Shown: piece by piece, positions 1-5,480 of the stretch
Position numbering within the stretch: position 1 is the stretch's first letter
Layout of the letters: each line of letters begins with the position of its first letter
NCBI RefSeq assembly: GCF_020179755.1
Contig: NZ_JAIUCY010000002.1
Location: 372,001 to 436,000, forward strand
Direction of reading: 5' to 3'
Source of the DNA: Herbaspirillum sp. alder98
Lineage (GTDB): Bacteria; Pseudomonadota; Gammaproteobacteria; Burkholderiales; Burkholderiaceae_D
DNA length: 64,000 bases
Translations under genes and position numbers: made by a program
Notes under the pieces: generated by a model
What the model was told of the DNA's origin: nothing
The model's input: the letters and a program-made list of their open reading frames with translations, nothing else
The model's database searches: none

Positions 1-186
1 ACGAACGAGAACACCAATGGACTGCTTCGTCAATACGTCCCTAAAGGTACCAGTCTGGCGAGCTACTCGCAAAGCGATCTGAACAAGATCGCCTTACAAC
101 TGGATCAACGACCCAGAAAGACGTTGGGTTTCATGACGCCTGCAGATAAACTAAATGCCAGCATAGATGTTGCCGTCACCAGTTGA
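1..186 (+). CDS. IS30-family transposase, C-terminal end (partial)
   Basis: The frame is open from the first base and stops at TGA 184-186, giving 61 residues. The segment with NGLLRQYVPKGTSL followed by QRPRKTLGF and TPADKL is the conserved C-terminal end of IS30-family DDE transposases, which cut and join insertion-sequence ends. Only this tail lies in the window; the catalytic core is upstream. It sits directly left of a truncated inovirus secretin, so the insertion sequence probably destroyed the left part of the first prophage. Family assignment is solid; the exact element cannot be named from 61 residues. Confidence 0.8.
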   Translation, partial: TNENTNGLLRQYVPKGTSLASYSQSDLNKIALQLDQRPRKTLGFMTPADKLNASIDVAVTS

Positions 187-406
187 ACTCATCGCCACCT
201 TTTTAAGATATCGCGCTCCTCGGTTGCGCTTGATCTGTGCCTTCAGATGCCGAACTTAGACGTTTGGATTCATTCGCACAGCCCCGGCCCCGGCAGGTCA
301 GACCCCGGTCGACGCTAGCCTGAGTACACGCACGGCCTTTTGATTGAGCTCCGTCATATCATCCGGCGCACAGATTCCAAGATTGTTACTGACCACCCCT
401 GTACAT
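187..406. other. Junction between IS30 tail and truncated prophage
   Basis: About 220 bases without a convincing gene. The right terminal inverted repeat of the IS30 element should lie here, but I cannot fix it without the left end. Similarity to the complete secretin gene starts near 403-407, so the prophage remnant begins there. Open frames in this stretch read straight into the secretin remnant and have no ribosome-binding site. Confidence 0.4.
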
Positions 407-733
407 TCGGTCGAATATCGCAGTTCTGGTGTCATCTTTGACCTGGCACCAGTGGTCCGCGATTCCGTGGTCGACCTGACGGTAGGCCAGCAGCTATCGA
501 ACTTCGTCACGACACAAACCGGCGTCAACAATTCGCCGACGCTGACTAAGCGCGAAGTCCGAACGTCGCTATCGGTCGCTGACGGCGATATCGTCATCAT
601 CGGCGGCCTGGCCGAGAACCGAGAAAGCTCGGGGCGCATTGGCTTCTCTTTCCTGCCTGAGTGGATGCGTTCTGATACCGGCCAGACCAGCAAAAGCGAG
701 ATTCTGCTTGTCCTCCAGGTGTCGCGGCTGTGA
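407..733 (+). pseudogene. Secretin (pIV) C-terminal fragment
   Basis: The 108 codons from 407 to the stop at 731-733 match the C-terminus of the intact secretin at 9143-9469 residue for residue as far as I can compare by eye, including the GGLAENRESSG segment before the terminal beta-strands of type II/III secretins. No signal peptide or N-domains remain. The open frame extends upstream to an ATG at 344, but those 21 codons are unrelated sequence from the junction. It is a relic of the outer-membrane channel through which the phage leaves the cell. Confidence 0.85.
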
Positions 734-1132
734 CGGGCCTCGGTCCCTGCCAAACCTGGGACAGTGGCGCTCCAGGTACGGTCCTAACGTCGCATGTAGC
801 GCTCGGGCAAAGCCCGATGGTTTCCGTAGCAGCCGGGTCGGTAGACCTGCGCGTAGCCGGAAAACAAGCATGCGTCGATGTGGAGGAGACTGTGAAGGAT
901 GCGTTACGGGGAGCGCGCTTGCTTGGTCGCGCCGCCCGCAGCTTGCGAGGACGGCGCGAGCGAAGCGAGCGCTAGACTTGTATTAAGCATACTTAACGTA
1001 CAGCACCAGTTCCGCAGGGCCGAAGTAGAGGAAAGAACGAAGCAGGGAAGGGTAGTCCAGAAAAGAAAATGCCCCGACAGGAGTCGCAATCCGGTCGGGG
1101 CGTTCATCCAACTAGTTGAAATAGGTGAATGA
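734..1132. other. Inovirus origin/packaging region, copy 1
   Basis: Non-coding stretch of 399 bases between secretin and Rep, the place where filamentous phages keep the rolling-circle origin and packaging signal. It holds a hairpin with 8-base perfect arms TCGCGCCG and CGGCGCGA (927-934 and 952-959), an AT-rich imperfect palindrome at 979-1002 built around TTAAG and CTTAA, and a GC-rich hairpin GCCCCGAC/GTCGGGGC at 1071-1078 and 1094-1101 that ends 31 bases before the Rep start. All three recur in the same order at 9470-9880. The origin assignment is inferred from position and conservation. Confidence 0.6.
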
Positions 1133-2026
1133 ATGTCTGAAAATTATACGGTCGATGACGACCTGTCAAATGTTTCGTTTGAATCTTGCAACGAGTTGCA
1201 TCAAGAATTCTTTGGCTGGAATAATGACGGCCATAAAAATACCTGGAACGACCGTTATATGGCCCGTAGAACGGTTTATCCGGATGGACAGATGGAAGTA
1301 GTTGTCTGCCGGGAAAAACATTTCATAGGCCCGGCATACACAGGCAAACGCACGAAGCGTGGCGAGTCAGCGAATCGTGAGCGTAATGAGGAAGTCGCCG
1401 GTCGTGCTGCCAAAAAGAATGTGCGTGATCGCTGCAAGTCGATTGGCGCTGATCGGATGATTACACTGACCTACCGGGATAACATGACGGACCGTGAAGT
1501 CGCGCTCAAACACTGGGATAAATTCCGCCGTCGTGTCGGAAAACATAAGAAATTTCACTATGTTGCGGTCATTGAGGAACAGAAGCGGGGTGCGCTACAT
1601 TTCCATGTCGCGGTCAATGGTCGCCAGTCCTATCACTTGTTGCGCTCGATCTGGTCCAGCATTGTGGGCGTAGATGAATTTGGTAATTCGATGTCGAATA
1701 TCGATGTTCGCAATCCCACTAAGTTTGGCTTTGGCAAGAATGGCATCCACAAATTAGCAGAGTACATTGCCAAGTATTGCGGCAAGCAAATGGATGCTCG
1801 CGAACTAGATCAGAAACGTTATTTTTCTTCCAGGGGGATTCCGAAGCCGGACGTGCAGAGCTGGCCTATCGCCAGTGTCAATTCGCTGGGGGCCGTTCAA
1901 ACAGCATTTGCGATAGCCAGCGCTGGATTGCTTGACGGAGCACATTTTTGGTATAGCAAGGCCCTTGACGTGATATGGATTGCTACGGCACCGTCGGCGG
2001 GAAGACAAGAATTATGCCCTTTTTGA
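1133..2026 (+). CDS. Inovirus rolling-circle replication initiator (HUH Rep), copy 1
   Basis: A 297-residue protein expected to nick the phage origin and start rolling-circle replication. Signs of the HUH fold are motif 1 MITLTYR at residues 109-115, the metal-binding HFH triplet at 156-158, and the tyrosine motif YIAKYCGK at 211-218 with Y211 and Y215 as candidate nucleophiles. It lies directly downstream of the hairpin-rich origin region, as expected for its target. Copy 2 at 9881-10777 has almost the same length (298 residues) and the same motifs, but the sequences clearly differ, mostly outside the motifs. Intact and possibly active although the rest of its phage is lost. Confidence 0.88.
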   Translation: MSENYTVDDDLSNVSFESCNELHQEFFGWNNDGHKNTWNDRYMARRTVYPDGQMEVVVCREKHFIGPAYTGKRTKRGESANRERNEEVAGRAAKKNVRDRCKSIGADRMITLTYRDNMTDREVALKHWDKFRRRVGKHKKFHYVAVIEEQKRGALHFHVAVNGRQSYHLLRSIWSSIVGVDEFGNSMSNIDVRNPTKFGFGKNGIHKLAEYIAKYCGKQMDARELDQKRYFSSRGIPKPDVQSWPIASVNSLGAVQTAFAIASAGLLDGAHFWYSKALDVIWIATAPSAGRQELCPF

Positions 2027-2073
2027 TGTGGTAAATTCTTGTAACCATATTATTCAATTTTTTCCTTCCAGAT

Positions 2074-2694
2074 ATGCTGAAAAAAATCTCAATAATTACA
2101 ATTTCATTGTCTGGATTTGGGCTGTTAATTTCTCAGTCGTCTCAAGCGCAGATGCTCATGCAGGCTGATAGTTCTTCTTACCAGGCACAGATTTCTCGCG
2201 ATGAAAGTGGCTTTAACGCGTGCGGTATTCGTGCGGTTTCAATAGTTGGCGATCCGAAGACTAATACCGTTTATGACTTTTCCTTGAATGTTCGGCTTCC
2301 CGGATTCGGGCTTGTGAAAGTCGGCAAGTCAACTATCAAAACTAGCGATATGCTTGCAAAGAATGGCAAGCAGAAAATTTCGTTGCCTGCGCCCATTCGT
2401 TTTTGGATATCTAAGTCAGACAGTGGGAAGGCAGCGACTCCGACTAAATACGTCCCTGCGGAAACTGCCGGATTTGTGCTCGGCGGCATGGATTTCGTCG
2501 AGTCGGCTGAGATCATTTATGCCATGGCGTACGGGGAGCAGGTGCAGTTCTCGGTTTCTTACAAAGGAGATAATTTGCAGTCGATTGTAGGGATCTCATC
2601 CCAGCTTTCCGATATAGACAAGAAATCACTGAATGCCTGTTTTAAAGGCTTGGCTGATCGCATTCAAGCTGAAGGCGTTGAAGAAAAGAAATAA
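2074..2694 (+). CDS. Secreted protein of unknown function, phage cargo
   Basis: A 206-residue protein with a clear Sec signal peptide (lysines at 3-4, hydrophobic run to about residue 20, likely cleavage after SQAQ near 26). I recognise no family. The mature part has two cysteines (in FNACGIRA and SLNACFKG) that could pair in the periplasm. It sits between Rep and the reverse-strand phage genes; the second prophage has an unrelated gene in the same slot (11032-11268). Base composition is lower in GC than the host genes. It ends at a two-way terminator. An exported accessory factor acting on the host envelope or on superinfection is an inference from position and signal peptide. Confidence 0.7.
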   Translation: MLKKISIITISLSGFGLLISQSSQAQMLMQADSSSYQAQISRDESGFNACGIRAVSIVGDPKTNTVYDFSLNVRLPGFGLVKVGKSTIKTSDMLAKNGKQKISLPAPIRFWISKSDSGKAATPTKYVPAETAGFVLGGMDFVESAEIIYAMAYGEQVQFSVSYKGDNLQSIVGISSQLSDIDKKSLNACFKGLADRIQAEGVEEKK

Positions 2695-2695
2695 A

Positions 2696-2719
2696 AAAGC
2701 CCCGATGATTAGGGGCTTT
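2696..2719. terminator. Bidirectional terminator
   Basis: Perfect 8-base inverted repeat AAAGCCCC / GGGGCTTT with an 8-base loop, A-rich on the left and T-rich on the right. It lies between the converging genes 2074-2694 and 2743-2988 and can serve both. A near-identical hairpin occupies the matching place at 11289-11312. Confidence 0.8.
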
Positions 2720-2742
2720 ACTTTTTGAAGGCAGGGCGCTTG

Positions 2743-2988
2743 TTAGTGAAAAAGCTTGAACAGTATTCCAACCACGCCAGCCAGGGTGAAGCCCATCATC
2801 CATTTAAGCAGTTCGAATTGACCGCGAGCCTCAGCGAATCGCGTGTTCATTTCAGCGCGTAGCTCGCTAAGTTCAGTGTTCATCGCTTGGGCTAGGGCTG
2901 ATGCGTGGGCTTCGGCTTGTTCGGTCGAAACGCCTGATGCTTCCAGTTGCTTCACATATGCGTGGGTGTCAAAAAACGTTGTTGCCAT
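2743..2988 (-). CDS. Small coiled-coil membrane protein (DUF1640/CCDC90-like), copy 1
   Basis: An 81-residue protein starting MATTFFDTHAYV. The N-terminal half carries the motif pattern of short CCDC90/DUF1640-type proteins (LEASGVSTEQAEAHA), followed by a heptad-like region (NTELSELRAEMNTRFAEARG) and a C-terminal hydrophobic helix at about 62-78 that looks membrane-inserted. The start at 2988 is chosen because copy 2 (11336-11599) has the same first 29 residues and diverges only afterwards. It is on the strand opposite to the phage structural genes, next to the HTH gene. Function unknown; membrane anchoring and oligomerisation are inferred. Confidence 0.7.
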   Translation of the reverse strand: MATTFFDTHAYVKQLEASGVSTEQAEAHASALAQAMNTELSELRAEMNTRFAEARGQFELLKWMMGFTLAGVVGILFKLFH

Positions 2989-3019
2989 GTTGCGTCCTTG
3001 AGGAAAGTATAGCACCGGC

Positions 3020-3370
3020 TTAGCTGGTGGCGGTTTTTGTGTCTGAATGGATGGCAGGTGCCGGTACGGTGACCGGTTCTGGTGTTGTGACCGATCTGGC
3101 GGGCGGAAACTCGATAACATCGCCGGCGACGATGCCGAACTTTCGCTTTGGGACCTTGACGCCCATTTGCTGCATCCGGTCGTACCATTCCATATGTTGG
3201 AGCCGAAGAATCTCTGGCGCCCACCAAGGGACTTTGCGTTTGCCGGACATCCAGTCATGCACAGACCGTTCAGACCGTTTGAGGCGTTTAGCGATTTCTT
3301 TGACCGTACGTCCTTGCATCCAGTATTCAAACTCCTGGTGATATCCATAACGCGTATTGGGATAGCGCAT
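3020..3370 (-). CDS. Phage HTH protein (DUF3653-like), copy 1
   Basis: A 116-residue protein with a helix-turn-helix at about residues 20-50 (TVKEIAKRLKRSERSVHDWM followed by SGKRKVPWW), then an amphipathic helix and a Pro/Thr-rich tail. The layout resembles small phage regulators such as the DUF3653 group; I am confident of the HTH, less of the family. Copy 2 at 11631-11981 is near identical over the first 75 residues with a divergent tail. It precedes the coiled-coil gene on the same strand, probably as one transcript reading away from the attachment core. It may regulate the cargo or lysogeny. Confidence 0.68.
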   Translation of the reverse strand: MRYPNTRYGYHQEFEYWMQGRTVKEIAKRLKRSERSVHDWMSGKRKVPWWAPEILRLQHMEWYDRMQQMGVKVPKRKFGIVAGDVIEFPPARSVTTPEPVTVPAPAIHSDTKTATS

Positions 3371-3464
3371 TTTCTGTTCTCATTTTGCGGTAACAAGGAT
3401 GAGTGTCGGGAGTCCTTAAATTGTTTCCCGACAGGAATTTTGTAATGCTGTTTGATTTGCTTGG

Positions 3465-3492
3465 ATTTCGCATAATTTGTACTTAGGTCATC
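3465..3492 (+). other. dif-like XerCD attachment core between the two prophages
   Basis: XerC-type arm ATTTCGCATAA (3465-3475) and centre TTTGTA (3476-3481) match the full dif at 12078-12105 at all but one position, but the XerD-side arm CTTAGGTCATC does not resemble a dif half-site. One good arm plus one degenerate arm is the known form of the attachment sites of XerCD-exploiting phages. It marks the border between prophage units 1 and 2. Confidence 0.7.
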
Positions 3493-3503
3493 AGGCAAAT
3501 TAG

Positions 3504-3827
3504 TTACTGCGCCACTCGCTGAATTTGACTCCAGCAAGCGTTTGCCATACGCAGTAACGCATCAAAAGATGGCGACAACTTGTCAGCAATTGCCGTCATA
3601 TCTCTTTTGGTCAGCTTTCGACTCGCTTCGTGGTCCGCAAGCACTTTCAATACTCTTTCCGCAGTAAATCCCGACTCCTTGACCAAAATTATGGTCGTGT
3701 GAAAGTCTGGTGTTCGAGTCCCTTTCACGTAGTTATCTAGCGTCTTCTGCGGGATTCCCCATTCTTTTGCCAAGCTGTTGACGCTGCGACCTTTCACAGC
3801 CTTGGCTATTAAATCTTCGTAATTCAT
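3504..3827 (-). CDS. Phage repressor-like HTH protein
   Basis: A 107-residue protein with an N-terminal XRE-like helix-turn-helix (SVNSLAKEWGIPQKTLDNYV, about residues 15-34) and a helical C-terminal part. It is the first gene inside the attachment core and is transcribed away from the structural operon, the arrangement of the immunity repressor in dif-integrated filamentous phages. Three matching boxes at 3851-3911, between its start and gene V, are likely its operators. The remnant unit 1 has no equivalent left, so any immunity in this locus depends on this gene. Confidence 0.72.
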   Translation of the reverse strand: MNYEDLIAKAVKGRSVNSLAKEWGIPQKTLDNYVKGTRTPDFHTTIILVKESGFTAERVLKVLADHEASRKLTKRDMTAIADKLSPSFDALLRMANACWSQIQRVAQ

Positions 3828-3850
3828 TTAAAACTCCAATCACTGAATTT

Positions 3851-3911
3851 GTACGTTTGAGCTAATATCGTCTTCGAGTTAGCTCATTCGTACTTAGTTC
3901 GTTTGAGCTAT
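3851..3911. promoter_or_regulatory. Triple operator of the phage repressor
   Basis: Three copies of one 15-base box: GTACGTTTGAGCTAA (3851-3865), the inverted TTAGCTCATTCGTAC (3879-3893) and GTTCGTTTGAGCTAT (3897-3911). The first two form a near-perfect inverted repeat, the third repeats the first. They lie in the divergent region between the repressor (start 3827) and gene V (start 4007) and should control both directions. Confidence 0.65.
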
Positions 3912-4006
3912 TTCATACGATATCACAAACACAAAAAAGTGCCGCGCTTGGGCGTTCGACTCCCTTCGCGGCGTCTCCTAAATCTCAGCTTAGAGGCTCG
4001 AAGAAA

Positions 4007-4318
4007 ATGGCTAAATCAATTATTGAAATTCTGCACGTTGTTTCCCTCTCCGGCGTCGGCAAAAAGACCGGTAACGCCTATGACATGCGCTTTGCTCAGT
4101 GCATCGTCCACCACATCAACAAGGATTCCGGCCAAGTGGAACCGCTTGTCGGCGAGTTGCTTCTGCCGAAGCAATACAACGATATCCCTCGTGGCATGTA
4201 TGAAGTGGACTTTCGCCTGTCGGTCGCTCAGGACAAGCGTATTCAGTCTGTCGTCGACAGCATCACGCCCTACAAGCAAAAGGGTGGTGCAAACGCATCT
4301 GGTACGGCAGCGGCCTGA
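4007..4318 (+). CDS. ssDNA-binding protein (gene V-like)
   Basis: A 103-residue protein, the first gene of the rightward operon. Its size, its position before the coat genes and the beta-rich body (ILHVVSLSGVGKKTGNAYDM, VGELLLPKQYNDIPRGMYEVDF) fit filamentous-phage single-stranded DNA-binding proteins, which coat the displaced strand and shift replication from double-stranded to single-stranded product. The C-terminus is a flexible Gly/Ala-rich tail. No upstream start in this frame is better. Identification rests on layout plus general resemblance. Confidence 0.72.
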   Translation: MAKSIIEILHVVSLSGVGKKTGNAYDMRFAQCIVHHINKDSGQVEPLVGELLLPKQYNDIPRGMYEVDFRLSVAQDKRIQSVVDSITPYKQKGGANASGTAAA

Positions 4319-4321
4319 TCG

Positions 4322-4483
4322 CTATCTGTCGAAGTCGGGTGGGAATTGCTCTTGCTCACGTTTGCGCCTTATCCAAAGTAAGCACGTTGCAGCGACTGCT
4401 ATGCCGACTAGGGCTAGCGCCAGATATAGATATTGCTCGAATACGTCGGCGTATCGATCAAACATGCCGTTTAGGACGTTCAT
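4322..4483 (-). CDS. Possible antisense small membrane protein
   Basis: A 53-residue frame on the strand opposite to the phage operon: MNVLNGMFDRYADVFEQ, one hydrophobic helix of about 21 residues (YLYLALALVGIAVAATCLLWI), then a basic end (RRKREQEQ). It fills the 175-base gap after gene V where the forward strand has no open gene. Against it: no Shine-Dalgarno sequence is visible and it runs against the operon. A start at 4465 is possible. Kept as a low-confidence candidate. Confidence 0.33.
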   Translation of the reverse strand: MNVLNGMFDRYADVFEQYLYLALALVGIAVAATCLLWIRRKREQEQFPPDFDR

Positions 4484-4493
4484 AGGGGGATTC

Positions 4494-4688
4494 GTGGTTA
4501 TTGATATTGACGATGCAACTATAAGGCATGCCGCCGCCGTAACGGTTTTTGGCCTGATCGTCTGCGCTTTTATCGGTTCGTTTCTTTCCAATTTTTTGAT
4601 GTTTGTCCTGGACTGGATCGCTGAACGAAAAGTCCGCAGAGACCGGGAGCGGCAGCGCGTAAATCAGCACGGAGGCAGCAATGGCTAG
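4494..4688 (+). CDS. Small phage membrane protein
   Basis: A 64-residue protein from a GTG at 4494 preceded at short distance by AGGGGG; an ATG at 4464 in the same frame lacks a ribosome-binding site. One long hydrophobic segment (AVTVFGLIVCAFIGSFLSNF, about residues 14-33, continuing to 41) is followed by a strongly charged tail (AERKVRRDRERQR). It overlaps the next gene by 8 bases, so the two are probably translationally coupled. Likely an inner-membrane assembly or minor virion protein; no family recognised. Confidence 0.55.
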   Translation: MVIDIDDATIRHAAAVTVFGLIVCAFIGSFLSNFLMFVLDWIAERKVRRDRERQRVNQHGGSNG

Positions 4689-4917
4689 GTATGTTCCCTG
4701 CTGCGAACAAGACACGCCGCCGCGTGTGTTGCCCTACGGCGCGATGACTTGTGATGACGGTCTCGCACAAGTCTGTTTATGGGAAGTTCCCACGGTTGAT
4801 GTGCCAGATGCGTCTTCGGTCGCGGGAGTCTGGTCGGCCGCATTCTCGCTAGTGTTGGTGTGCTACGTCGTCGGCAAAGGCGTCGGCGTCCTGCTCGACA
4901 TGATTAAGGAGGGATGA
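4681..4917 (+). CDS. Small phage protein with C-terminal membrane helix
   Basis: A 78-residue protein starting at ATG 4681 behind a GGAGG. The N-terminal half has four cysteines (two adjacent at 7-8, others in TCDD and VCLW), and the second half holds one hydrophobic helix (VAGVWSAAFSLVLVCYVVGK). Small proteins with this layout often precede the coat gene in betaproteobacterial inoviruses and may be minor virion components. Specific role unknown. Confidence 0.62.
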   Translation: MARYVPCCEQDTPPRVLPYGAMTCDDGLAQVCLWEVPTVDVPDASSVAGVWSAAFSLVLVCYVVGKGVGVLLDMIKEG

Positions 4918-4918
4918 G

Positions 4919-5011
4919 ATGGCTCTGCACCGTCTGACTGGATTGTTGGTCGCTGGCGTGGCCGCATTGTGGGTGATGGCGTTCGTGATGCTGTATCGCG
5001 CTTTCGCTTGA
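4919..5011 (+). CDS. 30-residue hydrophobic phage peptide (pVII/pIX-like)
   Basis: ATG 4919 follows AAGGAGGG by a few bases and opens 30 codons ending at TGA 5009-5011. After MALHRL the peptide is one hydrophobic helix (LVAGVAALWVMAFVMLY) with a short basic end. Size and placement just before the major coat gene suit the tiny pVII/pIX-type end-cap proteins of filamentous phages. No sequence family can be shown at this length. Confidence 0.55.
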   Translation: MALHRLTGLLVAGVAALWVMAFVMLYRAFA

Positions 5012-5075
5012 AAAGAATTGCCTATGTTGGGCAAACGTTGCCGGACGATTTCCGGTGTTTATAAGGGGTAGAACC

Positions 5076-5312
5076 ATGCAAGTGAACAAGGCAAAGAAGC
5101 TGGCCGGAGCGGCTGTTACTGGCGTCGCATTGGCAGTCGGTGCTGCACCGGCTGCGAATGCGGCCACCACCGTCGATCTGACCGCCATCACTGGCGCCAT
5201 CAGTTCGGCAGACATCGTTACCGGCGTGCTGGCCATCGGTGCAGTGATGGCCGTCGTGTACGTGACCGTCAAGGCAGCAAAAATGGTGATGTCGTTCCTC
5301 AAGTCGGCCTAA
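5076..5312 (+). CDS. Major coat protein (pVIII-like)
   Basis: A 78-residue precursor. The signal peptide (basic MQVNKAKK, hydrophobic AGAAVTGVALAVG) ends at AANA, giving a mature protein of about 49 residues starting ATTVDL. The mature part has the pVIII pattern: polar N-terminal stretch, one membrane helix (VLAIGAVMAVVYVTV) and a C-terminus with lysines (KAAKMVMSFLK) that contact DNA inside the virion. ATG 5076 has a ribosome-binding site (AAGGGG); the upstream ATG 5055 has not. A strong terminator follows, as usual for the most highly expressed phage gene. Confidence 0.85.
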   Translation: MQVNKAKKLAGAAVTGVALAVGAAPAANAATTVDLTAITGAISSADIVTGVLAIGAVMAVVYVTVKAAKMVMSFLKSA

Positions 5313-5332
5313 GCGTCACCAGTCGCAAGTAG

Positions 5333-5364
5333 GGACGATGTAGCGCTGCATCGTCCTTTTTTTT
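5333..5364 (+). terminator. Terminator after the coat gene
   Basis: Perfect 8-base arms GGACGATG (5333-5340) and CATCGTCC (5349-5356) followed by eight T residues (5357-5364), a textbook intrinsic terminator. It separates the abundantly needed coat transcripts from the downstream minor-protein and assembly genes, as in other filamentous phages. Confidence 0.9.
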
Positions 5365-5387
5365 CGTCTGCGCATAGGGGATGTGCG

Positions 5388-5480
5388 ATGGTCTATTCGA
5401 ACCTTTGGTACTTGTTTGTTTTTGGCTGGGGCATCGTGTGTGCCTGGGCGACTGTCGCCGGCCTGGAGGGTGCACGATGA
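5388..5480 (+). CDS. 30-residue aromatic membrane peptide of the phage
   Basis: ATG 5388 opens 30 codons and ends in an ATGA overlap with the adsorption-protein gene (5477). The peptide is one hydrophobic helix rich in Trp, Tyr and Phe (NLWYLFVFGWGIVCAWATVA) with a short charged end. A GGGG stretch at 5377-5380 may serve as ribosome-binding site. The tight coupling to the next gene supports it being real. Probably a small end-cap (pIX/pVII-like) protein. Confidence 0.52.
   Translation: MVYSNLWYLFVFGWGIVCAWATVAGLEGAR

Larger units (their letters stand above)
407..3475. mobile_element. Truncated inovirus prophage (unit 1)
   Basis: This remnant carries the right-hand third of a filamentous phage genome: secretin C-terminus, origin region, Rep, a cargo gene, a reverse-strand coiled-coil membrane protein and a reverse-strand HTH protein, ending at a dif-like core at 3465-3492. 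The same gene order recurs in the complete unit from 9143 to 12105. Everything left of the secretin tail, including the repressor, coat and Zot genes, is missing. It cannot form particles alone but could be mobilised by its neighbour because it keeps Rep and the origin region. Confidence 0.8.

Noticed and set aside
979..1002. AT-rich palindrome around TTAAG/CTTAA considered as a second dif or attachment site
   Set aside because: It lacks the CGCATAA and TTATG arms of dif, and it lies inside both phage units, not at a border. It is more likely part of the origin region.
3903..4688. A 261-codon forward frame spanning gene V as one protein
   Set aside because: It overlaps gene V in another frame; only its last part (from 4494) looks like a real protein.
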